This document shows positions 1 through 10,681 of a DNA stretch of 64,000 nt, piece by piece. The stretch lies in NCBI GenBank assembly GCA_958496175.1, contig OY292277.1:54757050-54821049 (forward strand). The letters are read 5' to 3'. The position numbers and the translations under genes are program-made. The notes below the pieces were generated by a model. The model did not search any database. It had not been told where the DNA came from and saw nothing but the letters and a program-made list of their open reading frames with translations. The DNA is from Sisyra terminalis. Its lineage: Eukaryota; Arthropoda; Insecta; Neuroptera; Sisyridae. Within the stretch, counting starts at the first letter, position 1. Each line of letters begins with the position of its first letter.

Positions 1-110
1 AATAAACATGGACTAATTTCAAATACTAAATAGAATTTTTTTCAACTATAAAATTTTTATTAGTAATTTATATACAAATAACTATATGACAACGTCCCAT
101 TTTCTATTCC

Positions 111-233
111 GGTTTTAATTCAATTCGCGAATAAATTGGCCCTCATAAAATTTAGCACTAAATAAGAAATTAGACGATGTTCGAGGTGAATTAACAAACC
201 AAATATCGAATAAATTCGCGAATTGATTTAAAA
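111..233. repeat. Small inverted-repeat element (MITE-like)
   Basis: Two roughly 25-bp arms containing CAATTCGCGAAT face each other at about 111-137 and 205-233, around an AT-rich middle. Length and layout fit a small MITE. No coding capacity and no clear target duplication are visible, so the class is unknown. Confidence 0.45.
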
Positions 234-993
234 CACCATACAGTAACGTTAATCAAAGATATTTGTACCATAAAATTATGTAACCTGTTGATCATTACTT
301 CGTATCAGAGATATTTTACTGTAATTTGGTTAAGTTTTACTTTCCCGGGCGCTTTGTCAAATTAAATTCATATTTGTTCTCTTTGTCATTTTTGCATCTC
401 TTTGTTTTTATTGCACATGCGTACTTGTAAGCAAATGCGTTTAGTAGTTACGTTGACTTCCATTTAAGTCTACTATAATGGCATTCTTTTTTAGGCTTTT
501 TTGTAATAATTGTGAAGAATATTAAAGTTCCGCCGCCGGAATATTGCATTTTTAAGTGTTCTGAACATTTTAACACTAATTTTATGTGCCTACGAATTTT
601 TTTTGAGAAAAGCCGCGATATGATAAAATTACCTTAATTATTAATTGAATAATTGGTGTGTTGAAAACTTATAGGTCGCTTGTTGATATCGGCAACTTTA
701 GCTGCTTATTTGAAGATACTAAATTCTACTGAACTTAGAAAGTAAGTTTAGGTTTGCTATAAAAAGTTGTCAGTGTATGAATTATTTCACCAAAATTTTC
801 AATGATACCAAGCGAAGCTTTTGTTGAAAATGTTTGATTTCGATTATCGGCTTGCATTGAATCGAGTCGAAGATAAGGGTTTATTTATTATTTATACAGT
901 TCAAAAGCGATATTCGCTCTTTTGAATAGTACATCAGCCCGTAATGCATTATCGAATTGAGCTTTTTCTAATCGAAATCGTTTTTTTTTTTAG
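234..993. other. AT-rich non-coding DNA ahead of exon 1
   Basis: No convincing gene. The stretch ends in a run of ten T and TAG at 981-993, which is the polypyrimidine tract and acceptor of the exon starting at 994. It is therefore probably intron sequence. Confidence 0.5.
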
Positions 994-1337
994 AGCCTCC
1001 TCGTTACGCGATTTATGGACACGCGTCCGAGTGGACTCGTACGGCTCGGACAAGAATTTAGACGGCAGCGGCCACAAGTTGAATCGCTTGGGTTTCATTG
1101 TTCCGCCGCCGACAAAGCCTGAAAGTTTTCGGGATGAAATTAAAACGGACGATAAATCGTACCGGCCGACACGACGACGTAGTTCGATCGCTTGGCTAAG
1201 TGATACGTCGCAACGCATTCGCAAAAGTTCAATAGAATCAATCGAAAAATGTCGCACGGTGCTGTGCGATTGGCGGCAACGAGCGCAACTCAATCACACG
1301 AAGGAATCAATTCCAGACGCAGAGCAACACATCCGCG
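994..1337 (+). CDS. Internal coding exon of an unidentified insect gene
   Basis: This is the only stretch of the window with clear coding character. Its 114 codons are open, much richer in G/C than the flanks (especially at third positions), and bounded by a T-rich tract plus AG at 981-993 and a consensus GTGAGT donor at 1338-1343. The first base completes a codon begun upstream (entry phase 2) and the last base begins one (exit phase 1). The peptide is hydrophilic and rich in Ser, Arg and Lys. It has an early block with LWTRVRVDSYGSDKN, a Pro cluster (IVPPPTKPE) and a basic Ser patch (RRRSSIAW) that fits a basophilic-kinase site. No membrane segment or catalytic motif is visible. It looks like a regulatory or intracellular region of a larger protein. 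I do not recognise the family and assign no function. The upstream in-frame ATG at 944 lies before the acceptor and is unlikely to be the start. Confidence 0.7.
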
Positions 1338-2070
1338 GTGAGTTCCATTGAACAGATATCTTCTTTCGATAAATGAAAAGAAATCGGTCAACAAAAATCC
1401 TAAATCATAGACACTTGATAGACTAAGATTCATTTCATGATTTGGGTCAAGTTGTAGTTTTGACAAAGAAAATTTGAACTTCAGTTTTTGTTCACTGCTG
1501 ACCAGAATCTTTTCAAAATGAATTGAAATGATTTGAGTTAAAAAGAACACATATATGAGAATGTCAAGTGATCTTTAATGATGCGAAAAAGACATTTTAG
1601 ATCTCTCTATTATTTAATTTTTACTACCCTACGTAAATGTACATAAATATTATATTGATGGAAAAAAATCAATAAAACTTAAACTAACATAAACGCAACA
1701 TTCGCTTCTCATATATATTTTCTTTGGGTTGACTCATTCAAAAATGTAATATTTGTTTTATTATTCTTGGGTAATAAAACCAAACGAAAATTTGAGGTTT
1801 CCCCATAAAATAAGAGCCTTGAACTGAAATCAATCGATCAAATATGTACACTAAACTAAAAAACTTTGGTGTTCAAAATTTTTTTACGAGTAGGTACTAT
1901 GTCCATCAGACAGACGTAAATTTCAAAATATTTACGTAGCGAAAAATGATGGCAAGATCGTAGATAATTATAAATCAATAAGACGTTCAATATATCATTA
2001 TCGACCTCTTTGTTTCATACAATATGTCTGCTAGAACTTTTTTTACTTTTTTCCTTTTAATTCACCACAG
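1338..2070. other. Intron-like AT-rich stretch
   Basis: Begins with the exon donor. It is AT-rich with many stops in all frames. No repeat of the families named elsewhere is recognised. Confidence 0.5.
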
Positions 2071-2144
2071 CGTCGCTATATAGAGATATACTACGCTGAA
2101 ACTGGTTTTCATCAAGTTGAGGACAACCAGTCTGGATAGCCACT
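2071..2144 (+). CDS. Possible small exon, low support
   Basis: A T-rich tract and CACCACAG precede 2071, and a perfect GTAAGT donor follows at 2145-2150. If read from its first base it is open for 22 codons and then meets TAG just before the donor. In the phase left by the exon at 994-1337 it stops much earlier. It could be a terminal or poison exon or a chance pair of splice sites. Confidence 0.25.
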
Positions 2145-2150
2145 GTAAGT

Positions 2151-3447
2151 AATTCAATTTGAAAAAAGGGAAAAAAGCTAAAAGTTATTAACGTAGAGGG
2201 AACGTATAACTAGTAATTGAAATGAAATTTAATTTAGCCGTTCGGGGTTTCGAAATAATTGTATTGAAGTTTCTATTGTTGCGTTGATATTCATGTTGTG
2301 CCAATTAAACAAGTTGATTTCATTATATTCAAAACGCGGGTAGTAGGTATAGAGAGAGTCTGAAGCGTGCGGACATCCGTTATTAATTTGTTCTCTATTC
2401 AAAAAGAAAAGATTAAATTAATTAATTCCACAGTTTCATGTTAAATAATTAAGAATGACTGAGGCGCTTTGATCAAATAATATGACCGTAGGAAAACGGA
2501 TTTGAATTCGTTATCTCGTGCTCTATGTTTTCGGTAAATATCGGGGGCGGGGGGGTTGGATATGGTGAAAAGGTGAAATATCCATATTAATAATGTAAAA
2601 GGGAACATATGGGCTGCGCTAATATTTTATGACAGAGACGTGCCAGTGAGGAATTGATAAGATAAGAAATTTTCGACAGGTTTATTCCTGTATGAAATAT
2701 TGACATTTTTGGAATTGCATTTTTTAACTTGCCTTAAAAGCTGTAAATGTTAAAAATTGCTTTGGTGGATTAATGAGTTTTAAAGCTTTGAAACGGTGAG
2801 CAAATGAATTAAGTTCAACACTTTGGAATCAAGTTGAACTTGAATACTTTGCAATACTTGTTGTTGGAAATTATGTTTCTATTGGATCGCATCAATAAAA
2901 AGCCAATTTGCAATGGGAAAGTTTTTTAATTTCAAGTTTTTATTAATAGCTACTGGTTGTAATGAGAAAATTGATACAGTCAAAAATAAATAAAGGCATT
3001 GGGGTTTATTAATATACTTTGATCTGTTGGTGTATAACTTAGAGGACCCGGTGAACTTCGTACCACGAAAAACGCATATCAATCGTTTAAATTTGATTTT
3101 TTTTAATTCATTAAATTTAAGATCAATAGATAATTTATTTGTACATATTAACAATAGATACGTTTTCGATAGATAATTGAATAGACTAGCAGAGGGTAAA
3201 GGGCATAGCACTAGGTTTCGATGATGATTTCAATTTTTTGCAGGTGCTTGATTTCAGTTGTCACATCGAAAAGTTATGCGTTTAAGTATCGTTTACGTCC
3301 AAATTTTTACTATTTAATTCAGTGATTAATATTTTTTGTTGTTGTGCTATTATCTCAGTCGATTATCTTAAGGAATTGTTGCCATAGATACGAGTAAAGA
3401 GGAATTGAAAGTTGATTCGCGTTCTAGTTCCAGATTATCAAATTACT
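2151..3447. other. AT-rich non-coding stretch
   Basis: No credible coding region. A T-rich tract plus TTTTTTGCAG at about 3233-3242 resembles a splice acceptor, but no coding-like exon with a donor follows. A short G run lies near 2540-2558. Confidence 0.4.
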
Positions 3448-4568
3448 AGTAGTTGCCCGTTGCATTCGCAACTAAAGGTTTTAATATGAGATAATGTAGA
3501 TTTTAATTTTAATTTTAAATTTAATAATCTAAGTGTTGTTAATATAAAAAAAAGTTTATCTAAAATTATATTAAGAAATAAAATATAAGTAAAATTTTAT
3601 ATAATTTTAATAACATTTCAAATAACGTCATTTCACTAAATTAGTATGAAAGTTTAAGACTTATGTAGTACTTATACCAAATAGGCGATTTTAAATTTTG
3701 GTTTCGTTTTTCAACAATCAAACTTTTAAAAATCTATTTTCATTTTTATGAACCAATGGTTGTGATCTGGAGTAATTATATATTCGGCTGAAAAGCATTA
3801 AGGTCGCAATTTTTTGCCATATATTTCACTGTCAATTCAAATATAAAATCTTCCATACTAACTTTTCTTCGGTATTTAGAACAATTTGAAAACCAATTAT
3901 TCTTATTGAAAATAAATAAAATATTCGAATTTACTTCCACGCTTTTCACCTATTTCCAACAATTTTGTATGTACAACGTCCAAATGTACGATATCGAATT
4001 AGTTTTTAGTCATGATAATCAAAATAAAGGTCATAATTTTTTTCGTTTTACATTGTATTTTACAATATAAATGCATATTTGTGTCGATGAAATTTGGAAA
4101 AATTGTGCTTATACGATGCAGATATATAATAAGAAAGGGTTTTTGAAAATTTCTCCCCTAAAAGAGTGAAAAACGGTAATAAAGTTTGTAAGGGATAACG
4201 TTTAATAAACAATCGAAATTTCAAATTTAATAATCAGTCAAAGTCCATTACAAGCGAAACGTTATTACTGCTTGATATAAAACAAAATTGATTTATTATT
4301 AGAAACAAAAACTCAGGGTCTGCTTAAAAATTTAAACTCTGATAAGTAGATATATCAGAAAACGTTAAGCTAAGTTTATAAGTGAGTATTATGTTTTTTG
4401 GCTTTCACATATTGTAAACCTGAAAATCCGAAATACGTATTCACAAATAAATACATTAGTGAGTAAATACCCTTATCAACGTTTTGAATGCATAAGTGGG
4501 GATAACAGAGCACATGCGTATAGCCTATCCTGCACGGACACACGGCAAGATAGTCAATTTATATATAT
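3448..4568 (+). repeat. Family C interspersed repeat
   Basis: A unit of about 1.1 kb starts near CTAGTAGTTGCCCGTTGCAT and ends in GATAGTCAATTTATATATAT. Much of it recurs in reverse complement at about 60960-61974, including the segments around 3640-3760 and 4290-4470. The tail (ATAACAGAGCRCATGCGTAT and onward) recurs at 20423-20485. Head and tail layout match families A/B and F, suggesting a non-autonomous retroelement or the end of a longer one. No protein is encoded. The exact class is unresolved. Confidence 0.6.
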
Positions 4569-4689
4569 GAAGGTGGAAATAATTTCAAGTGTCTTTTTCA
4601 AATAGTTGATAAAGAACTACCTAAGTCAACCTAGATGTTGATGTGAAATCTTAAAGGTTCATATATGAAGGATAGTTGTAGATTTTGAA

Positions 4690-4931
4690 TAGAATTATGG
4701 GCTTAAGTGTACTTTAGCACACCCACAATCTGGCAATGTTGCATTTTCGACTTTGTTTTTAATTTAATTCGCGATTTTTTTGATGATTTAATTCTAATAT
4801 GGTATAATTCTCTTTTTTTGGCTAAATTTTCATTATGGATTGATTTAATCGCGAATTAAATTAAAAACAAAGTCGAAAGTGCAATGTTGCCAGATTGTGG
4901 GTATTCTAAAGTACACATGAGCCAAATTATG
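4690..4931. mobile_element. MITE with long terminal inverted repeats
   Basis: Arms of about 80 bp (about 4690-4771 and 4846-4931) are near-perfect reverse complements. They share GTGTACTTTAG, CCACAATCTGGCAATGTTGC and CGACTTTGTTTTTAATTTAA. The spacer of about 75 bp is AT-rich. There is no ORF. Superfamily cannot be assigned because the outer ends and target duplication are unclear. Confidence 0.65.
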
Positions 4932-5425
4932 CAATGTAAATTTCGTTGATATATTGAAGCTTCTGTAGAAGATGAAGACAAAGTTTTTGATGGCTCATGT
5001 CTGATCAAGATATTACATTATTATGGAACAGGTTTTGCGTTTGTGTTACAAATAAATACGATTATATGAAGATATGTTTCATAACTCGGATTCCAGTGGA
5101 AGGAATTTGAAACTTTCACGCGCCACTTCTTCGTGTTGCACTTGAATTAATATTAATGAAACGGAAAAGGTGACTATTTTGTGGGACGCTTTGTCTGGAA
5201 ATTGTGATTAGATACTTATGTACATCTCAATTATATTGAAGCTACGCAAGAAACTGGTTCTCTGTAGTAGTAGAGACCAAAACGAAAACGACGACGACAT
5301 GACACGAGTTTGGATGGCAGAACACATGTTTTGGAAGATACGAGCGAAATGTTTGATCGCCGGATTCGATCGCTCTTTCTTACAAGTGTGTGTTATTTAG
5401 TTCATGGTTCAAGTTTATCTGACTC
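4932..5425. other. Non-coding stretch
   Basis: No gene supported. Composition becomes less AT-rich from about 5270 toward the patch at 5426-5830. Confidence 0.4.
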
Positions 5426-5830
5426 TTGTGTGAGGAAGACTTGAGTCGGAGTCGGAGGCCACCACACCACACCACACCACACCACACTACACCACACCAC
5501 GACAATTTGAACTTGTGGTTTTTTTGTCGAATTGTCGCTGGACGGAATGGATGGGGATTTGGGGGCCGTTGGTCGGGTGTTGGTTCGATTTGCCCAGTTT
5601 TGCCACTTGGGAATATTGTTTGTTTGGCTCGATTTGGTTGCGATGCCATTTGCCGTGGGATCAACGGCGATGGAGACGATTCGGCCGGATAGTTGGCTCG
5701 CAGATCTCAGTTATTTGTGAGGTTGTCGCCGAGGCTGGTGTCGTGATTTCGCGCAACGCAGTCGGCACTCCGCGAAAATTTCTAATCGCTAAATCTTCAT
5801 CATTGATAATTCAAGTACTCGACTAACTTA
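5426..5830. promoter_or_regulatory. GC-richer patch, possible untranslated first exon or promoter
   Basis: This roughly 400-bp patch stands out by its CpG and G/C content in an AT-rich background, and all strands show only overlapping short frames. It contains a run of CCACA-type pentamers at 5459-5500 and an initiator-like TCAGTT at 5707-5712. No clear donor or TATA box is visible. It may be an alternative first exon or core promoter of the host gene, but that is inference from composition alone. Confidence 0.3.
5459..5500. repeat. ACACC/CCACA pentamer microsatellite
   Basis: About eight units of the pentamer, with one T interruption. Short-period tandem repeat. Confidence 0.85.
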
Positions 5831-6058
5831 GAATTCCGCCGTTGTGCGATTTTAAACGATTATAATTTGTGTGCCATATATAGAGCGTATATACTTATTA
5901 CAATAGATTTCCGAAATTCTGGTACGTTGCCAAAATACGTCAAATGCTCTCTGTCTCATTTTCATCCCTTGCATTTCACATTCTCGTTTTCATGAATCAC
6001 ACCACCCTGACCTTTCGCAACATATCCTCTTCGCTAAAGCTACATGACGATAGGAACG

Positions 6059-6109
6059 GTGAATCAGTCCCGGAGGAATATTTAGGTCATGTTTTACCAC
6101 TATTTTCAT
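6059..6109. repeat. 51-bp target duplication, left copy
   Basis: Identical to 7956-8006 except for one base (G versus A at the fifteenth position). The pair flanks a composite insertion, a 5'-truncated family-B copy on the minus strand interrupted by family A. It reads as a long target-site duplication. Confidence 0.75.
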
Positions 6110-7955
6110 CTATACTAATATATTAACTGATCCCCGCGACTTCGTCTGTGTAACGTATTTTATTTTTCTTATTTCTTTTACGAAAAATATAATCATACTT
6201 AAAAATACTCCACACTCTTGAAAAAGCCATATTTAATAAACTTTTGCAAAGAATAAAATAATTCTATGTAATAATCAATTAATTTTCAAAAAATATTTAT
6301 TAATTTCTAAAAAGAGTATGTTCAATTGCGTATACCTACGGTAGGTATATCTACCGTGACCCAAAAAATCCGTAAATTAATCAGCATCTATACATAAATA
6401 AAAAATATCGGCAAGTTCAATAAATTCGGTCTTAACTATGACTAAAAAAAGTCAAAAGTTATCAAAGTAACCCCATCTCACTGTTTCGATTCCCGAATGA
6501 ACTTTTTTCCAAAAACTATTACATTATTGCACTGTACAACACAACCGCGAAATTAAAATTTGTACAATTGCACGAAACCCAGTTCTTCCATAATCATGTA
6601 TAACCATTATGTATCTTTAAACTTATTATTGAAATATCTGAATTTCAACTATATAATTAAACCATATTGGATAGTCCAGAGTTCACCATACACGATTTGG
6701 CGTATGCCTTTTGCTCTGGAAGAGGATTTTAAATTTCTTTTATCATTATGATGATATCATTATTTATTATTTATCATTATGATGATTTCTGGCTGGAATT
6801 GCGAACTTTTTTCGTGATCCCTTTCACGTACTTGCAAATAAAAGATATTGTGCCCCTCCCAAGAAAAAAATCCTGAATCCACCCTTGTCTGTTAGGGTAG
6901 GAATTTTTAAACAAAAATACTCATCACATGCCTACTTCAGATAAGGAATACACCGAATATTAAAATTTCATCAGTCAGAGGAGTATATAAATACACCATT
7001 TTATATATGCACGGTTTTAAAAACGTTTTTATTTTAAGCTTTATTACTATTATTATTATTATTATTAGTATTACTGTTACATTTTTTTCGTTAATATTTC
7101 CTTACTGACCAACCCTAAGGATCTATTTACAACAATTTTGTAAAAAAAAGTTTACTGTCAGATTATTATGTATAAAACATTTGTTTTCCAAAAAGGCAAT
7201 TTTTTGGACTTTAAATTAAATCACTGTGCTTTGTATTAGTTCAACTAAAAATACTAATACACATTATTTTTTAACTTTTAAATACCTTTTCAATGATATA
7301 TAACTCACCTATCTAAAGTAATTTCTTTTTTCATCCCTCAGTTTTTACGTAGGGGGGTACATTCCCTTATTATTTTTAAGGAATGATAAGTACCCGAACG
7401 TGTGAGGGTAATTGTGTTGTATCTTAATATAAAGTTTTAATTATTAGTTAATATTAGTTAAATAACCAGCGCACGCGATGTAAGAAATTTTTTTGGCAAT
7501 TTTTTCACACATTATTGGAGTTTTAGTGTGGATCCCAAAATTTTGGAAAATTTAATATAGCCTATGTTCACCGAAAATAGTGTAGCTTGCCAACAGTGAA
7601 AGCATTTTTCAAATCGGTCAAGTAGTTTCGGAGCCTATTCAAAGCAAACAAACAATCAAATCTTTCCTCTTTATAATAATAGAAGATAAAATTCTTATGT
7701 CTGTATGTACACTTCGATTTTGAATCCAATTTTAGGGTAAATATTTTTCTCAAGAGGCTCTTATTCCAAATTTAACATTTTTACAATTTTTGTCTGTCTG
7801 TCTGTGTGTCCCGATTTAACTAAAGAACGGAACAACCGAATTTAATGAAATTTGGTATTAAGAGACAACACAATTTCCCACAGACTATAGGCTACTTATC
7901 ATTAAAAAAATAATAAGGGTAGGCATTCCATAGGGATGAAAACAGAAATTTTTAT
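6110..7955 (-). mobile_element. 5'-truncated family-B copy, split by a family-A copy
   Basis: Positions 6110-6122 are the reverse complement of the family-B tail (TATTAGTATAG) and 7686-7955 continue as the reverse complement of the inner part seen at 56440-56690. Between them sits a plus-strand family-A unit. The B copy lacks its head, and the whole is flanked by 51-bp duplications. 5' truncation plus a target duplication is the signature of target-primed retroposition, so the A/B families are probably retroelement-derived. Confidence 0.65.
6123..7685 (+). repeat. Family A repeat, copy 1
   Basis: Head CTGATCCCCGCGACTTCGTC at 6127 and tail TTTATAATAATAGAAG at 7685. The unit is about 1.56 kb. 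The middle shows the shared landmarks of the family: CGGTAGGTATA near 6340, ACCATATTGGATAGTCCAGA near 6661, a TCATTATGATGAT pair near 6745 and 6775, and AAATCGGTCAAGTAGTTTCGG near 7610. A 63-codon frame at 6560-6751 opens at TTG and recurs in other copies. It shows no known domain and is not taken as a gene. Confidence 0.8.
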
Positions 7956-8006
7956 GTGAATCAGTCCCGAAGGAATATTTAGGTCATGTTTTACCACTAT
8001 TTTCAT
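7956..8006. repeat. 51-bp target duplication, right copy
   Basis: Pairs with 6059-6109 (one mismatch). Confidence 0.75.
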
Positions 8007-8694
8007 ATTACATAAGAAGCTTTTGACATAGACCAGCTATTTAAAAAAAAATGAAACAAGTGTTATCGAATCCAATGAAACTTTATGCCAATATGTAAGA
8101 GCTATGAAAGAAAAAAAAATAAAGCTTCAAATTTAAAAATTGTGTAACTCGTGCCCTTTTTTGCTCTAAACTGTATTATGGATTTAGTTTCGGTTTTTAT
8201 TTAGTACAATATTTCTGTATAAAATATCAAGTAAATTTATGAAAAAAAAATCGTGTTATACGTGATTCATTATAATTTTGTAACGAAAAATTGGTTTGTC
8301 TTGGATAGATCTACAAGAAGTTATCAAAAGCGAGGATCTAGAAAAATTATGTATCAAGTTATAACAGAGGTTTGCATTTCACAAAAGTGACTTGCTTTTC
8401 GAAAAATTGATTCACTCTTCCTCCAGTCTTTCGGTGCTTTTTATTCGATAAATCATCAAGTACATTGTCGATAAACCTTAGTGGCACCAAAAGAAAAACA
8501 ATCGATCAAAACTATGCTCATTAAAACACCCAATTATTGATCAATTAAATCAATTAATTACCACATAAGTCAATTGATCATTCGTCAATATTTCTTCAAA
8601 GGGAATCATTTAAAGATATATTCATAGAACGATTCAAGGTCCCCGTTTTAATAAAATAATTAATTATATTTTTACTTACCACACAATCACAAAG

Positions 8695-8726
<32 letters not shown>

Positions 8727-10681
8727 CTTTCTCGATTGCTCAATGCTATGGCGGTTCAATGTTAGCAAATCGGACGATTGATTTTAATGAAAAAAACCAA
8801 ATGAATATGCCTGGAATTGGACGCCATTTGATTTTTTGGAGACATTTTTAAAAACTCGACAAAAAAATGTGGAGCTTAATATGAAATTACATTATCTCTA
8901 AATATTGTTTGGGATCAAATTTGGTCTAAGATCTTTTCAATTTGGGAATGGAAATGTTGTTTAAGTTTCAAGGAATTTAAGAGAAAAAACTTGTTTACAT
9001 GAAAACTTTTTATCTTTGTCCAAATTTTTTTATTATTCAAATTTCGTCAAGTTTTTTGCACATTTATGTACGACTACGATTGGCTTTCACTTTGAGAATC
9101 GGCTTGTCTGTATAAAATATTATTACATTTTAATATTAAAAAAAAAAAAAATCCAGAGAAATGACAAAACATTGCGATATAGAACCTTGCATTTATTCAT
9201 ATTTTATTTGAAAATTGATTCAATTATTGAAATATTTTACAAAATAAATTTTGAAAGTAACAATTTTTTTTTTTTTTTGTATAAAACATGTAAATAGTTA
9301 TTGAACAATTTGCCACGCAGACGAAGCATCGCAACCACATAATATCTATCTTAATATCAATATTAAAGTTGATGTTATTTCAATTGAAAAAAAATTAATT
9401 AGAAACTTCTAACAAAAATCAAGAATACATTTTATTTTCTATTGTATTAGCATATTTCTAGGTAGGACCTTTTTTTTTCTTATTTAATCGTTGAATTAAA
9501 TATTCAGAGTGCTTATAATCGGTTTGTGTATTCGTGAAAAACAAGAAAATATAATGATAGTCTTATAGAAGAAAATATATGGGAACCTTGACTGATAAAA
9601 ACCTTGAGAGAAACAACAAAAAAAAACATTTTCTATGTTATGTCAAATGAAATCAACTATAAATTGCTATTAATTTTATAAGTATTTCGATCTTGGAATA
9701 AATTCTATGGGGTTTCGGTCAAAAAAAATTTGAAATTCCTTTAAAAAAATCGCTTATTTATTTGCAGTTTTATTGATTGTCTTGAATCACTAAAATCTTA
9801 TTTTTTTGCTTTATAAAAATATTACAGTTGAATTATTAAAAATACATTTTTTTTGAATGTAACTAGAATAAGTGTCGAGCCCAGTTAGTGTCTGTTTTAA
9901 AATAAATTGTAAAAATTTGAGGCAATTTCTATTCCAATAAAAATTTGATTTAATCACAGACAAAGTTGAGTTTTGTGGCCTTAGAGGCTAATCGTGACTC
10001 GTTTACCTTTGATAAGCAAGGCAATACAAAATGTTCAACAATTCGGAAAACCATACAATATACCAACTGACCAACAACAATCCAAACTTTTTAATTGTTT
10101 TTAATTAAAAAAAAAAATGCAATTTGAAGTTGAACCCACACCTACACGAAATCGTGCATTCTATTTCGCCAACTGGCGCTATTTAATCAAGACAAATTTT
10201 GTGGTCTAAATACCATGACCTTGGTGTATGGTTCAAAAACCTTTTAACCACCATAATAAAATTGAAATAACTTTCCGATTGTATTCACTAAATATAAATG
10301 AATGAGCCAACAAATATTGAAATCAAAAAATTAGTTTTTCGTATATACACTGCAAAATGGTCAAAAAAAAAAATCAATTCCATCTGTAGCAATATCAAAA
10401 AGGAAACCAATTTTTTACTTTCGTTGAGAAATCCAAGTGTCTTCAGTGGAACTCAGATTTTAGAGGCAAAATTTAGCCTATTTGATGTCAGAGTCAATGG
10501 GCAGCTCATGACCGAATTATGATTACAAATTGTTGTGTAAGGTTTGAAAACATTAAATTTGAAGAAAAAAAAATGATAAAAAATTCCATTTCTCAACTTT
10601 GAAACTTTAGATTTTGAACATTCAAATTTCGAAATCAATTTTTTAGTACTTATATGTTGACATTAATCAGAAGAAGGCTTA
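8007..10681. other. AT-rich non-coding stretch
   Basis: Many A and T runs and no frame with coding character. The only distinct structure is a CA microsatellite at 8696-8725. Short frames here are composed of AT-rich codons and are dismissed. Confidence 0.5.
8696..8725. repeat. (CA)15 microsatellite
   Basis: Fifteen uninterrupted CA units. Confidence 0.95.
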
